A stretch of DNA of 64,000 bases, taken from Acytostelium subglobosum LB1 (lineage: Eukaryota; Evosea; Eumycetozoa; Acytosteliales; Acytosteliaceae). Under the pieces are notes generated by a model. The model was not told where the DNA came from and made no database searches. It worked only from the letters and a program-made list of their open reading frames with translations. Within the stretch, counting starts at the first letter, position 1, and each line of letters starts with the position of its first letter. The translations under genes were made by a program, and so were the position numbers. The stretch is from assembly GCF_000787575.1 (NCBI RefSeq), contig NW_012236524.1, positions 186,001 through 250,000 on the forward strand. Direction: 5' to 3'. Below, in pieces: positions 24,145-33,905 of this stretch.

Positions 24145-25230
24145 ATGAAAGGAGTTTATAGACAACTAGCTATAATATTGATAATATCCTTTGTACTCCT
24201 TTGTACTTCTATTATATATGCCACAGATGCAGCTGTTGATAATAACAAACCAAGTGAAGAACAACAAAGACAACAACATCTACAACAACAACAACATATA
24301 CATGATGTACATATACATCCAGAACAACATCATCAACATGATGTACATGTAAAAGAGACTCAACCAGTTGATCCACAACATATTGAACATCATCAACAAC
24401 AACAACAACATCCTGTCAATGAGGATACTGAAGAACAACATGTAGATGTAGATCAAGTACAAGAACAACAAGAGGAGGTAGAAGAGGAGAAGAAGAAACA
24501 ACAAAAGACTGCATCATCGATTCCAAGTATAAAGTCATCGATAAAGTTCGAAGTGATTGTTGGTGAGAGTGCAGCGTTGGACAGATACAAGACGTGGGCA
24601 GAGAATGGCGTTGTCAATGTAATGCCAATGACTCTGGCGAATGGCACAAAGTTCACCTGTTATATCCCAGTGCCCAGGGACGAGGAGGAGGATGACACCT
24701 GGTTGGAGATCCCCACAAGCGAGGACTTTGAAGAGGCCCTGGCGCCAATGGAGTTGGCCGCATGCCTGCTGAAACCAGGCGGTTGGTGGCAATACGAGTA
24801 CTGTCACAACAAGCACATCCGTCAGTTCCACATGGGCAAGGCCGAAAAGGTCGAAGCCGAGTTCAGTCTGGGCGTGGTGAGCAAGGTGACGCGACTGGGA
24901 CACGTCCGCGGCATCGACCCAGCATTCATCGAGAGCTACAACAACAAGGAGGAGACGTCGTTGCCAGACAACACGCCGCCACCCTACTACGCCAAGACCT
25001 ATCAGCATGGCACGCCGTGTGATCTGGTGCCTGGACAGCGACAGACCGAAGTCAGGTTCTACTGCCACGACGAGCAGTCCAAGCAACCATTCAGCTTCAT
25101 ACAAGAGATCATCGAGCCATCCTCCTGTCATTATATCATCCGCATTCAAACCAGTCGAATGTGTATCCATCCACTTTTCAAGCCAAAGAAGGATTTGATC
25201 TATGACATTGCATGCTTCAGACAACTCTGA
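24145..25230 (+). CDS. os9: OS-9-like ER lectin with MRH domain
   Basis: Single-exon gene of 361 residues. A signal peptide (LAIILIISFVLLCTSIIYA) precedes a His/Gln/Glu-rich linker (about 30-125) and then an OS-9 type mannose-6-phosphate receptor homology domain. Diagnostic parts are TKFTCYIPVP, CLLKPGGWWQYEYCHNKHIR with the sugar-contacting Trp-Trp-Gln, TEVRFYCHDE with the arginine, and IIEPSSCHYIIRIQTSRMCI. OS-9/Yos9 proteins bind trimmed N-glycans on misfolded ER glycoproteins and pass them to the Hrd1 ligase for degradation. There is no obvious C-terminal retention tetrapeptide (it ends DIACFRQL). The protein is short and finishes right after the MRH domain, so the C-terminal half of animal OS-9 is missing. 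Confidence 0.88.
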   Translation: MKGVYRQLAIILIISFVLLCTSIIYATDAAVDNNKPSEEQQRQQHLQQQQHIHDVHIHPEQHHQHDVHVKETQPVDPQHIEHHQQQQQHPVNEDTEEQHVDVDQVQEQQEEVEEEKKKQQKTASSIPSIKSSIKFEVIVGESAALDRYKTWAENGVVNVMPMTLANGTKFTCYIPVPRDEEEDDTWLEIPTSEDFEEALAPMELAACLLKPGGWWQYEYCHNKHIRQFHMGKAEKVEAEFSLGVVSKVTRLGHVRGIDPAFIESYNNKEETSLPDNTPPPYYAKTYQHGTPCDLVPGQRQTEVRFYCHDEQSKQPFSFIQEIIEPSSCHYIIRIQTSRMCIHPLFKPKKDLIYDIACFRQL

Positions 25231-25419
25231 TCAATAAAATAAACAAATTATATATTAATTGTATCCGCCAGACATATTAGATGATCTGGCATCAACTACC
25301 AAGTTGCCCCCATTCATTCTTCGGTCGTTTCCGATCAATTTCCTGAAGGAAACACCCTGGCGCATGACCAAACCCACTTAACATTCACTTCGAGCTCATT
25401 CATTCTTTAGTCAATCTCA

Positions 25420-26733
25420 ATGAATAATAACAATAATAACAAATACTATATATTTCAATCATTAATCAATAATGTATATTTAAGAAGAAGGATATTCTCA
25501 GCTGTGACTGTGATACATCGAAGAAAGAATGCGTATAATGTGAAGAGGTGGAAACAGCTTGGTCTACGTGATCTACTATGTTATGGCTATCTAGATGAGT
25601 TCAAACAAAGATATACTCAACAAGGCCAGAAATTCACAGAGGATGAGTTGGAGGATGGTATACCAATTGCACCAGCGATGCGTGGACATCTACATTGTTT
25701 GAAGTACCTGCTGGAGAATCACGCCTCTCTGTTCACTGGCGAGGAGTTGGAGGGCACTTGCTTCAGTGGCAACCTTCAAACAGTCAAGTATCTGATGGAT
25801 AACGCACCTGGTCAGAGCACTGCCCTCTCACTCACCGTTGCCGCGACGGCAGGAGCACTGGACGTTGTCAAGTATCTTCACAACAATGTGACCAACCTCA
25901 ATACTCGTGGTGCGTTGGATGCAGCCGCTCATCGTGGTCATCTAAATGTCGTGAAGTACCTTCATGACAATAACATTGCCGATGGCGCTACACACGTCGC
26001 AATGGATCAAGCAGCCTCTGGAGGGTTCCTAGAGATCGTCGAATTCTTGCACATGAATCGCAGCGAAGGCGCAACCACCGCGGCATTGGATGGAGCTGCC
26101 TCGGGAGGACATCTGGCCGTCATAGACTTCTTGTTGACACATCGCCAGGAAGGCGGATCGCGTGCACTCGAGATGGCCGTTAGACAATGTACACCAACTC
26201 GTGAAGACTATGCACATCGCCGAGCTGTCCTGGATCGATTGCTAGCTGGTGGCTTTGCCTCTCCCGCGAACATCGCGCTGATCGACATCGCAGCCACCAG
26301 TAACGACGCCGAACTCGTTCGATTGCTTCATGAGCGTGGTGAACGAGCTACTCGTGAGGCACTCAACAAAGCATGTCGTTGGAGAAACATGGAGATGATC
26401 AGATTCCTCGTGGAAAACAGGTCGGAAGGATGTAGTATTCAAACATTGAATGAGTCGGCCAAGGTTGGAGACGTGGAGTTGATTCAATACCTTCATAGTA
26501 GACTGCCCAGTGACATTAGATTCTTCATTACACCCAACTCTGACCTGCAGGATCAAAGTCTTTATTTGGCTGCCACACGCAATCACATGCCAGTCGTCGA
26601 GTTCCTCTGGACATATCGTCGTCATGAATGTTCCGCTCAACTATCCAAGACACTGGAATATTGCCAAACAAAGAATAATCCAATCTATCTCTATTTAACT
26701 AATCAACAATATCAACAACAACAACAACAATAA
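25420..26733 (+). CDS. Ankyrin-repeat protein (dictyostelid family)
   Basis: Single-exon gene of 437 residues. After a short Asn-run and a basic region (VYLRRRIFSAVTVIHRRKN) come about nine divergent ankyrin-like repeats. They have the recurring pattern of a helix pair ending in VVKYLHDN, IVEFLHMN, VIDFLLTH, LVRLLHER, MIRFLVEN and LIQYLHSR. Such proteins form a large dictyostelid-specific set and usually act as protein-binding scaffolds; no catalytic domain is visible. A poly-Q tail ends the protein. The partner is unknown. Confidence 0.85.
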   Translation: MNNNNNNKYYIFQSLINNVYLRRRIFSAVTVIHRRKNAYNVKRWKQLGLRDLLCYGYLDEFKQRYTQQGQKFTEDELEDGIPIAPAMRGHLHCLKYLLENHASLFTGEELEGTCFSGNLQTVKYLMDNAPGQSTALSLTVAATAGALDVVKYLHNNVTNLNTRGALDAAAHRGHLNVVKYLHDNNIADGATHVAMDQAASGGFLEIVEFLHMNRSEGATTAALDGAASGGHLAVIDFLLTHRQEGGSRALEMAVRQCTPTREDYAHRRAVLDRLLAGGFASPANIALIDIAATSNDAELVRLLHERGERATREALNKACRWRNMEMIRFLVENRSEGCSIQTLNESAKVGDVELIQYLHSRLPSDIRFFITPNSDLQDQSLYLAATRNHMPVVEFLWTYRRHECSAQLSKTLEYCQTKNNPIYLYLTNQQYQQQQQQ

Positions 26734-26772
26734 CAAGGAAGGTTCATGGAACATCAATAAAATGAATTGACT

Positions 26773-28291
26773 TTAGTAACGAACAAGACTATTATTCATA
26801 TCTTGTTGTCGATTGTGTTGGTCAAGTGATTGAGTGTGCATGGCAGGATGAGGAGAAGTAGGAGGATGATGAGCTTGTTGTTGGATCGATGATGGTGGTC
26901 TATTGGTTGAGGACAGTACTTTGTTTGGAACCCAAACAATCAGCCAGAGTACCACAAGTGAGAATATCATCGTTCGATATGACATGTTCATTACCAATGA
27001 GTCCAACACTTCGGAGACCAACTCTGCGAACAACTTGGACTTTGGCAACGAGGATGGATCCTTGTTCATACATCTATTGATGGTTGGTTGGTGTCAATCC
27101 TGAATCAAACTTCCTGTAGAGGTTAAGGTAATGATGTACTTACATCTCCCATTGTGCACACATGTCTACCATGGCTGGAAGTCGTGTCTCTGGCAAACAC
27201 TTATTATCAAAGTAGTTCTTGGAGCATGCCTCTATCTCCTTCTGGAGTTCTGTGGAGATGAGAGTGGATGAGTGTTATTAATGATTGGAAGGGTTCCATA
27301 TGTTTGATTGGATGGATTTAGAGTACATACGTGCAGCATGTAGTTGATATTTTAGTTGGACGTCATTGGCAATGGCATTGAAGAAGTATATGATGACGAT
27401 AAAGATCATTGATACGATGAATAGACGGACAAAGAAGTGTAGGTATCTGTCGAGCACTTCGGGCAGATAGCTGAACATTGGTTCTTTGTCCACCAGTGGT
27501 GGCACTACAACTGATGAGTTGTTGTTTGATTCCTTGAATATACCATGTTGTGTAATATTACGATGATGAAGGTGATGATGATGATGATATATATTGTTCA
27601 ACAACAGTTCTTTGTTGTTTTGTTTCAGTAACCTGATATGTTTGGACTTGATAACTTTGATTGATTGATTGATTGATTGAATGGACTTTGAAGTTAGACC
27701 ATACGCCAATTGATTGTATCCCAACTTAGTTGACTTACTCTTGTTGTTGTTGTTGTTGTTGTTGGAGTAGTTTGATCGGTGCAGATGTGTCTTTATCGTG
27801 TGATTGTCAATCAGCTGACCTCCAGATATCTCATCAGTGTCAGAGTCTTCATCATCAATCGAATGAGTCATTGTATGTACATTGTTATTGTTGTTGTCAC
27901 CAGTATTGATATTTTCATTATGATTGCCATTGCCATTGACATTGATTTTCTCGTTGACCATGTTGTTGTCCATCATTGTGTTACTTGATGTTGTTGGTAA
28001 GCATTGTTCATATTCGAATGGGATTGGCTCATGCATTGTCTCATCCCTTTGTTGTTGTTGTTGCTGTTGTTGTAGTTGTAATGGAGAGTACTTGAATGAT
28101 GTAGGAGACATGCTTATTTGATGTTTGAGTGCATGCGATGATGATGATGAAGGAGATGATTGAGTGTCTCCTCGACACAACTCCATCTTGTTTGTTTGAT
28201 TGAGCATTGATCTTTGATTCAACCAACTCTGTCTAAACAGACTGCTGTTTAGCATTGTATTGTGAAGTTGAGATTCATCCTCGTCATTCAT
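26773..28291 (-). CDS. Brr6/Brl1-family nuclear envelope protein
   Basis: Three exons, 27331-28291, 27144-27249 and 26773-27073, give 455 residues. A long Asn/Gln/Ser-rich N-terminus precedes a first membrane segment (FIVSMIFIVIIYFFNAIA). A luminal loop follows with four cysteines in the order C-N-Y-F-D-N-K-C, then M-C-A-Q-W-E-I-C-MNKDP, and a second membrane segment (MIFSLVVLWLIVWVPN) comes after it. Two membrane helices flanking a four-cysteine disulfide loop with the CxxWExCM signature identify the Brr6/Brl1 domain. In yeasts and other closed-mitosis organisms these proteins fuse inner and outer nuclear membranes during pore assembly. Exon 2 is only 106 bases and holds three of the cysteines, so it is easily missed by gene finders. 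Membership is solid; which paralogue is not known. Confidence 0.87.
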
Positions 28292-28581
28292 TATCTGTAT
28301 CTATATCTCTATCAAATTTTCGAAGTTCTAAGACAAAATATAAAGTTCATCGGCAAGTTTTCCAGATTAGGTCACCAATAATCAAAGAGAATCCAGTTTC
28401 AATACAAGTCTAGTTCTCCTTTATTATTAGACTAGTCTGGTATTTTATAGTATTATGTTATGTTCCACTTTTGAAGAAATGACAGACTTAAACCACCCAT
28501 TCAAAGACTCAAAGAACTCTACTGTAGAGTAAAATGAGTAAGTTGGAAAAATGAAGAGTAGAGAAAGATCATAAATAACTA

Positions 28582-29058
28582 ATGTACTTCAGTGATCAAG
28601 ACAACCAAACCTATTATCGAGGCCAAATTGGAATAAACAACAACCTTGACAATCTAATTAAAACCATCAATATTCTCAACACAAACCTCAAAATACTAAA
28701 CACCAACATCGCCATTATGAGCTATAATATCAACAATTGAATTATGGCCCTCAGTCACAATATTAATGTTCTCAACAACAACATCGACAAACTCGATTCC
28801 CATCTCAATATTGTGAACAATAACATTATCTTATCAAACCAAAACCTCAAGACAAAGATAATAAACGGCACCAATGTACCTCCACTTCAAGAAATCCCTC
28901 TCCAGCCTTTTCCAGTTGAGCCACTCCGTCCTAGCCAGGAACTCCAAATTATTAATCCTCCTCCATTTCTTCAAACTCTCCCGTTTATTCAGCCAATTCC
29001 TCTCCAAGCCCCTGAGAAGGGGAAATTGAGCCCAATTATAATTATTCTAGATCCCTGA
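28582..29058 (+). pseudogene. Decayed coding-like stretch, possible element remnant
   Basis: The stretch has coding character in one frame but looks broken. It encodes a heptad-like Asn/Ile/Leu pattern (repeats of the INxLNxNI kind) suggesting a coiled coil, followed by a proline-rich segment with repeated PLQPxP motifs. Its base use is more AT-rich than that of neighbouring genes. A coiled coil followed by a proline-rich part would fit a structural protein of an old retroelement, but no polymerase, integrase or terminal repeat is seen nearby, so this is a guess. It may equally be a dead host gene. Confidence 0.3.
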
Positions 29059-29305
29059 ATACCCATAGTTCTATTGTTTGGTTAACCTTTTGACAACTAG
29101 TACATTTACCTCGAATCTCTCTTACAGTAATATAGTATAAATAAATCATTTAACAACTCTGAAGGCTAATAGAATTGTGAATCAACTAATGATCAAGTAC
29201 CAAAATTGTCAAAGTGTGCAGAGTGTGTTCAAAGAATGAATCGTTTCCCACTTTTCATTTCATTTGTCATTCGCCTCAACTCTGCATTCTTATTCAAATA
29301 TATAA

Positions 29306-29345
29306 CAGATACAGATACAGATACAGATACAGATACGATACGATA
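29306..29345. repeat. (CAGATA)n microsatellite, left of gap
   Basis: Tandem CAGATA units ending in GATAC repeats. The same unit array is seen right of the gap at 29486-29520. Confidence 0.9.
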
Positions 29346-29383
29346 CGATATACATTAAACTACAATCAACTACGACATTAAAC

Positions 29384-29483
29384 NNNNNNNNNNNNNNNNN
29401 NNNNNNNNNNNNNNNNNNNNNNNNNNNNNNNNNNNNNNNNNNNNNNNNNNNNNNNNNNNNNNNNNNNNNNNNNNNNNNNNNNN
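29384..29483. other. Assembly gap (100 N)
   Basis: Exactly 100 Ns, the usual placeholder for a gap of unknown size. Flanks on both sides contain CAGATA repeats and near-identical text beginning ACTACAATCAACTA, so the contig ends may overlap. Confidence 0.97.
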
Positions 29484-29563
29484 ACATACAGATACAGATA
29501 CAGATACAGATACAGATATACATAAACTACAATCAACTAACGACATTAAACAACAAACAAACA

Positions 29564-30770
29564 ATGACAATGAAATGTGGTAACAATGGTTGTGGAAAGG
29601 AGTATAATGAGGACAGTGTCAATCAGTGCTGTTATCACCCTGGCAGTGCAATCTTCCACGAGGGTCTAAAGGGTTGGTCATGCTGCACGAAGCGCGTCAT
29701 CGACTTTGATGACTTCTTGCAGATTCCTGGCTGTGCGACGGGCGCTCACGTCGAGAAACAACAACAGCCACAGGCTACGACGCCAAAGAGCATTCACAAG
29801 GAGGTCGAGCCTCCCGTCAGCGCCTTTGTAGATGGTGGCAAGGAGTTCTACGGCACAAAAGACACCAACCGCTTCATGCCCAAGCCAGTGACACCAACAC
29901 AGGCTGCAAAGACACCAGTTGTCATCAAGGACTACGTCGAGGTCAACGATGCCCCCGCCGCAGTCATTGCCGTTGGTACACCATGCACAAGACAAGGTTG
30001 CAAAGTTCAGTATGTCGACGAGTCATCAAGAACAGAGCAGTGTACCTATCATCCTGGCGAGCCAGTCTTTCACGAGGGATCAAAAGGATGGTCCTGTTGT
30101 AAACCAGTAAGTGATCGATTGACCGACCGCAGGTCTTCATCAATCACTCAGACACTAACCATCATCCTCCTCACCAACAACAATAGAAAGCAGCTATATT
30201 TGAGGAGTTCTTAAAGATAAAGGGATGCTACCATGGTAAGCATAAGTTTGTTGCTGAGAAAAAGGTAGGTTACCAGCTGACATCGAGTGAGAGGAGAGAG
30301 TGAGGAGGAGGGCAGTCCGGATGGTCACAGAGTATTTGAGTGGAGACACCATCAGTTGACTGGTCGCGAGGTATAGTGACGCGACTACCATGTTACCGAT
30401 GACCAACCAATTCAACTAATCCAAACAATCAATCAATCCCAACTGTATATAGATCGATAGCTTTGTTGAGTGCAGGAATGATTGGTATCAATCATTCGAG
30501 TTTGTAAACATGTCAATATATGCCAAGGGTGTCAAGAAGGACGAGTCGACTGTGCAGTTCACTGATGGAAAGACAATTGATGTTCACTTGGTGCTTCCCA
30601 ATGACAAGTTCTTCAAGAAGACCTATGTGTTGGGGCACACCATAAACCCATCAAAGAGCTCATTCGCCATTATGTCTACCAAGGTGGAGCTGAAGCTATG
30701 CAAGGATCCACAAGACTCTTGGTCAAAGCTTGAGGACAGCGAGTTGGACTTATATAGATACCAAGTTTAA
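29564..30770 (+). CDS. chordc1: CHORD-CS co-chaperone (CHORDC1/CHP-1 type)
   Basis: Three exons, 29564-30106, 30187-30264 and 30471-30770, give 306 residues. Two CHORD zinc-binding domains are present. The first (about 4-62) has CGNNGCGKEYNE, CCYHPGSAIFHEG, KGWSCC and CATGAH. The second (about 145-205) has CTRQGCKVQY, CTYHPGEPVFHEG, KGWSCC and GCYHGKH. The third exon adds a CS (p23-like) domain (NMSIYAKG, VHLVLPNDKFFKKTYVLG, KVELKLCKD). CHORD-CS proteins bind the Hsp90 ATPase domain. The third exon starts at a GAG acceptor that yields CRNDW, matching the conserved CRHDW of animal proteins; the nearby GCAG site would break the frame. The start lies about 80 bases after the assembly gap. Confidence 0.92.
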
Positions 30771-30942
30771 TTCGATCGATCGGTTAGGTTATTATTACAT
30801 TCAATCAATCAATCATTCATTCATTCAATCAATCAATCCCATTGAAATATGCGCTTGCAAGCGAATAAACGCCTGGCTCAAGGAGTTGAGGAACTAACAT
30901 ATCACTTGTATCTCGCGCGAATTGAGTTGTCATGTCCACTCT

Positions 30943-33010
30943 CTATGGACTGATCATGTTGATGTCAAAGGAGTTACTCCTCCTTAGCTGTCTTACCCAG
31001 TCCTAAGTGAACAGGTGTTGTCGAGAGTTAGCATATCTGTGCTGTGATGGCTTGGACACAGCCAATCAATCAAACGTACCATCTCCAATACTTCAATGTA
31101 GTTTGACTTCCTTGTGCCTCCAATAAAGTAGACTCGATGTCCTATGATACAGAGCGAGGCAGAGTTCTTGAGTGATGGAGTGTTCTTTGTCTTGAGTGGA
31201 TGCCATAAGTTGGCAACGGTGTCAAAGTAGTAGCTACAATTGGTATTCAATCCATTGCTACTGCCACCAAACAAGATGAATATATGATGTCCAACAGCAA
31301 AGATTGATGAGAATGTAGACAATGATGGTGGTCTATAACACTTGATCTCTGACCATATCCATGTTTCTAATTGATTGATTGAGTGAGTGAGCGTGATCGA
31401 GTGAGTGATCGATCGACAACACAACAACAACATACCAGTATCTAAATGAAACAGCTGACTGTTGCGATTGACCCAACACTTCTTCTTGTCCCAGACACCA
31501 CCGCCATAGACATAGATTGATTTGCCAATGGCGATCATTGAGTGTCCGGAGCGAGGCGCCGGGGTGTCGCCGGTAGTGTTGATCTTCTCCCAGGTCAGCT
31601 GCTCGGTATGAAACACGTAGAGGTCATTCAAGGGTCGTACCGAATCGTCCGATCCTCCGAAATAATAGATATCCTTGCCTATTGATGCGGATGAATGATC
31701 TGATCGTGGAGAGGGCGGTGTGCCCTTGACCGCCAGCAGAGGTTTCCACAAGATATCCGACTCGACTGGATTGTAGACTAGCAGGTCCATCTGATTGGAC
31801 TTGACCGAATGGCTTGACAATGACAAGAATGAACACTCGCGCTTACATGGTTGGATGCGTGAACCTCCAAATACGAATATTCCAACATCCTCAATGTAGT
31901 TTGCCGTGTGTCGACTTAGTCCAATGTCCATCTCGCCCATTGTGATCGTCTGCTGTTGCTGCTGGGGCTGATCCACCTCTGGCTGGATATCCTCCGCCAA
32001 TGTAGTCGCCTTCTTGATCAGTGGTTGAGTGATCGTGAATGTCTCTGTGTGTTGTGATGAGGTCAGTTGAGCTGAGCATGCGTAACACATCGGCAAGGAG
32101 AGGAGGACACTGTACCTGGATCAAAGATTATAATGTCCGACTTGACAGTTGTTATCTCTGGACTGTTGCCACCTATTATAATGAACTTGTTCTTTCCTTT
32201 GTGATCAAGTAATGAGGTCGAGCTGTGTCGATAGCGATTCAACAACTCATTCTGTTTGATCCTCTCGTTGAGAGGCGACACCCACTGCATTGAATCAGGC
32301 TCCCTTAACATCAACCTTTCGGCATAGTATTGTAGCCAATTGACTTGTTGCCAGTTTGGTACCAGCTGACTCAGTAGCGTGATCGGTGACGACTCGCCAA
32401 CACGAAGTTGTTGGAATGATTTTACAAGACTGACATGCTGTCTTGATGGACTGGTGCTGGTATTGGTACTGGATGTGGATATGGAAGATGAAGATGAAGT
32501 GGATGATGATGATGTGGATGAGGCAGTGTTGGCTGAGCTTGATTCATTGAGTTGTTTGATGATCAACTCTCTCCAGAGTGTGTTGTTTCGTGAACATCTG
32601 TAGAGTAGCTTGGAGACGCGGCCAATGGAACAGATGACATCCAATGGATTGAGTAGTGATAATATCTGGAGCATCAACTCGAATGGTATATTGGACATAT
32701 GGTCACATCTGATAATGTTGTCCTTGTCCATGTCCATGTCCTTGTTGTCCAATACATTATTACCATCTTTGAGGTTGATGCTAGACCATACATCTCCGCC
32801 TCCTCCACCACAGCTAGTACTAGTACTGATGCCATATGTGAAATACTTTGTACAATGTTGTTGATGTTGTAGTTGTAACTGTTGCTGTTGTAACTGTTGT
32901 TGTTGGAGTGGAGTTGGAGGTCCTGGAGGATCATCCAGGATGTGTGATGATGAGGATGGATTACATCTAATGCTGGCTGGATGAGTAGTTGGTACTGTAT
33001 CAGTTGCCAT
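30943..33010 (-). CDS. F-box / kelch-repeat protein
   Basis: Four exons, 32116-33010, 31436-32044, 31080-31366 and 30943-31002, give 616 residues. An F-box lies at about residues 105-150 (IPFELMLQILSLLNPLDVIC, SKLLYRCSRNNTLWREL). The C-terminal part has kelch repeats with FIIIGGNSP, GIFVFGGSR, DIYYFGGSD, SIYVYGGGV, HIFILFGGSS and RVYFIGGTR, which likely form a propeller. The F-box would bind Skp1 in an SCF ubiquitin ligase while the propeller selects the substrate. A Ser/Thr run separates them. The last exon (60 bases, ending NSFDINMISP) is inferred from splice consensus and is the least certain part. Confidence 0.85.
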
Positions 33011-33905
33011 TTTAATATTTTATAAAATATATTATTAAGAATATATAGAGTTTGGTAATGAATGATTGAGTTGGCTGGATGGTAGCTATGAATGATGATG
33101 ATGATTATGGTGATGATGAGATTGAATGCTGTCTGGCGGACTGAACTGGCTGATTGGCAATCTTGTTGAACATTATGACATTGATGAATGTGTGTGCTGT
33201 GTTGTGTGTTGTGTTGTGTGTTGTGTGTTTGATGTATCTTTGTGTGGAATGATGAGTGAGAATGAATGAATGAATGGGACAGATAGAGAAGAGTGTAATT
33301 AGTGTTTGTTGAAATTGAATGATATTGATATGATTGTGTCTGGAGTGTGATTGAGTGAAGAAAGGGTTGAAAGGAAATTGAATGGTTGGTGTGGGGCACT
33401 GAATGAATGGGTTATTGGGGCATGAAGCACCAAATTATAATCAATAGTGTCAAAGGTTACATTCATGCTTTAAAGAGAAAGTGGGAGAATCCAGAAACTA
33501 TCGTCATTATTAAGTATTAATGGTAATAATAATAATAATAAGAAGGTTAGGTAGGTTTTATTTATCTGATGTTTATGTATGTTTGTATGTATGTATGTAT
33601 GTATGTATGTGTTACAAGAATCAATACTATCGACCCTCAGTCTACAGGGTTGTGATCTATGAAGAGTGAGTAGTACTACTACTTGTTGTTGTTGTTGTTG
33701 TTGTTGTTGGACACACATTGTCATATGAACAGATGGATGGATGTTCGTTTGATTGATTGAACCAACGAATGGGTGGATGTGAGAGTGTGATTGTGGTGGT
33801 GTGGGGGGGATGGAATGATCCCAAAACTCGAGTTTGATGTGTTGTTGTCTATGTAGTTTGCATGGCAAACTTGGTGTCAATGTGAATGAATGATGATGGA
33901 GGTCC
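33011..33905. other. Spacer upstream of the F-box/kelch gene
   Basis: About 900 bp of GTGT, GAAT and ATGT microsatellite. A clear (GTAT)n run lies at 33570-33610 and a GTT run near 33680-33710. Open frames across it are repeat-driven. No gene seen. Confidence 0.6.

Larger units (their letters stand above)
28292..29563. other. Spacer holding a decayed stretch and an assembly gap
   Basis: The upstream region of the Brl1-like gene (28292-28560) has no repeats of note. It is followed by a coding-like but broken stretch, AT-rich sequence and the N gap described separately. Confidence 0.5.

Noticed and set aside
29290-29570. Open frames crossing the N gap
   Set aside because: They arise from CAGATA repeats and unknown bases.
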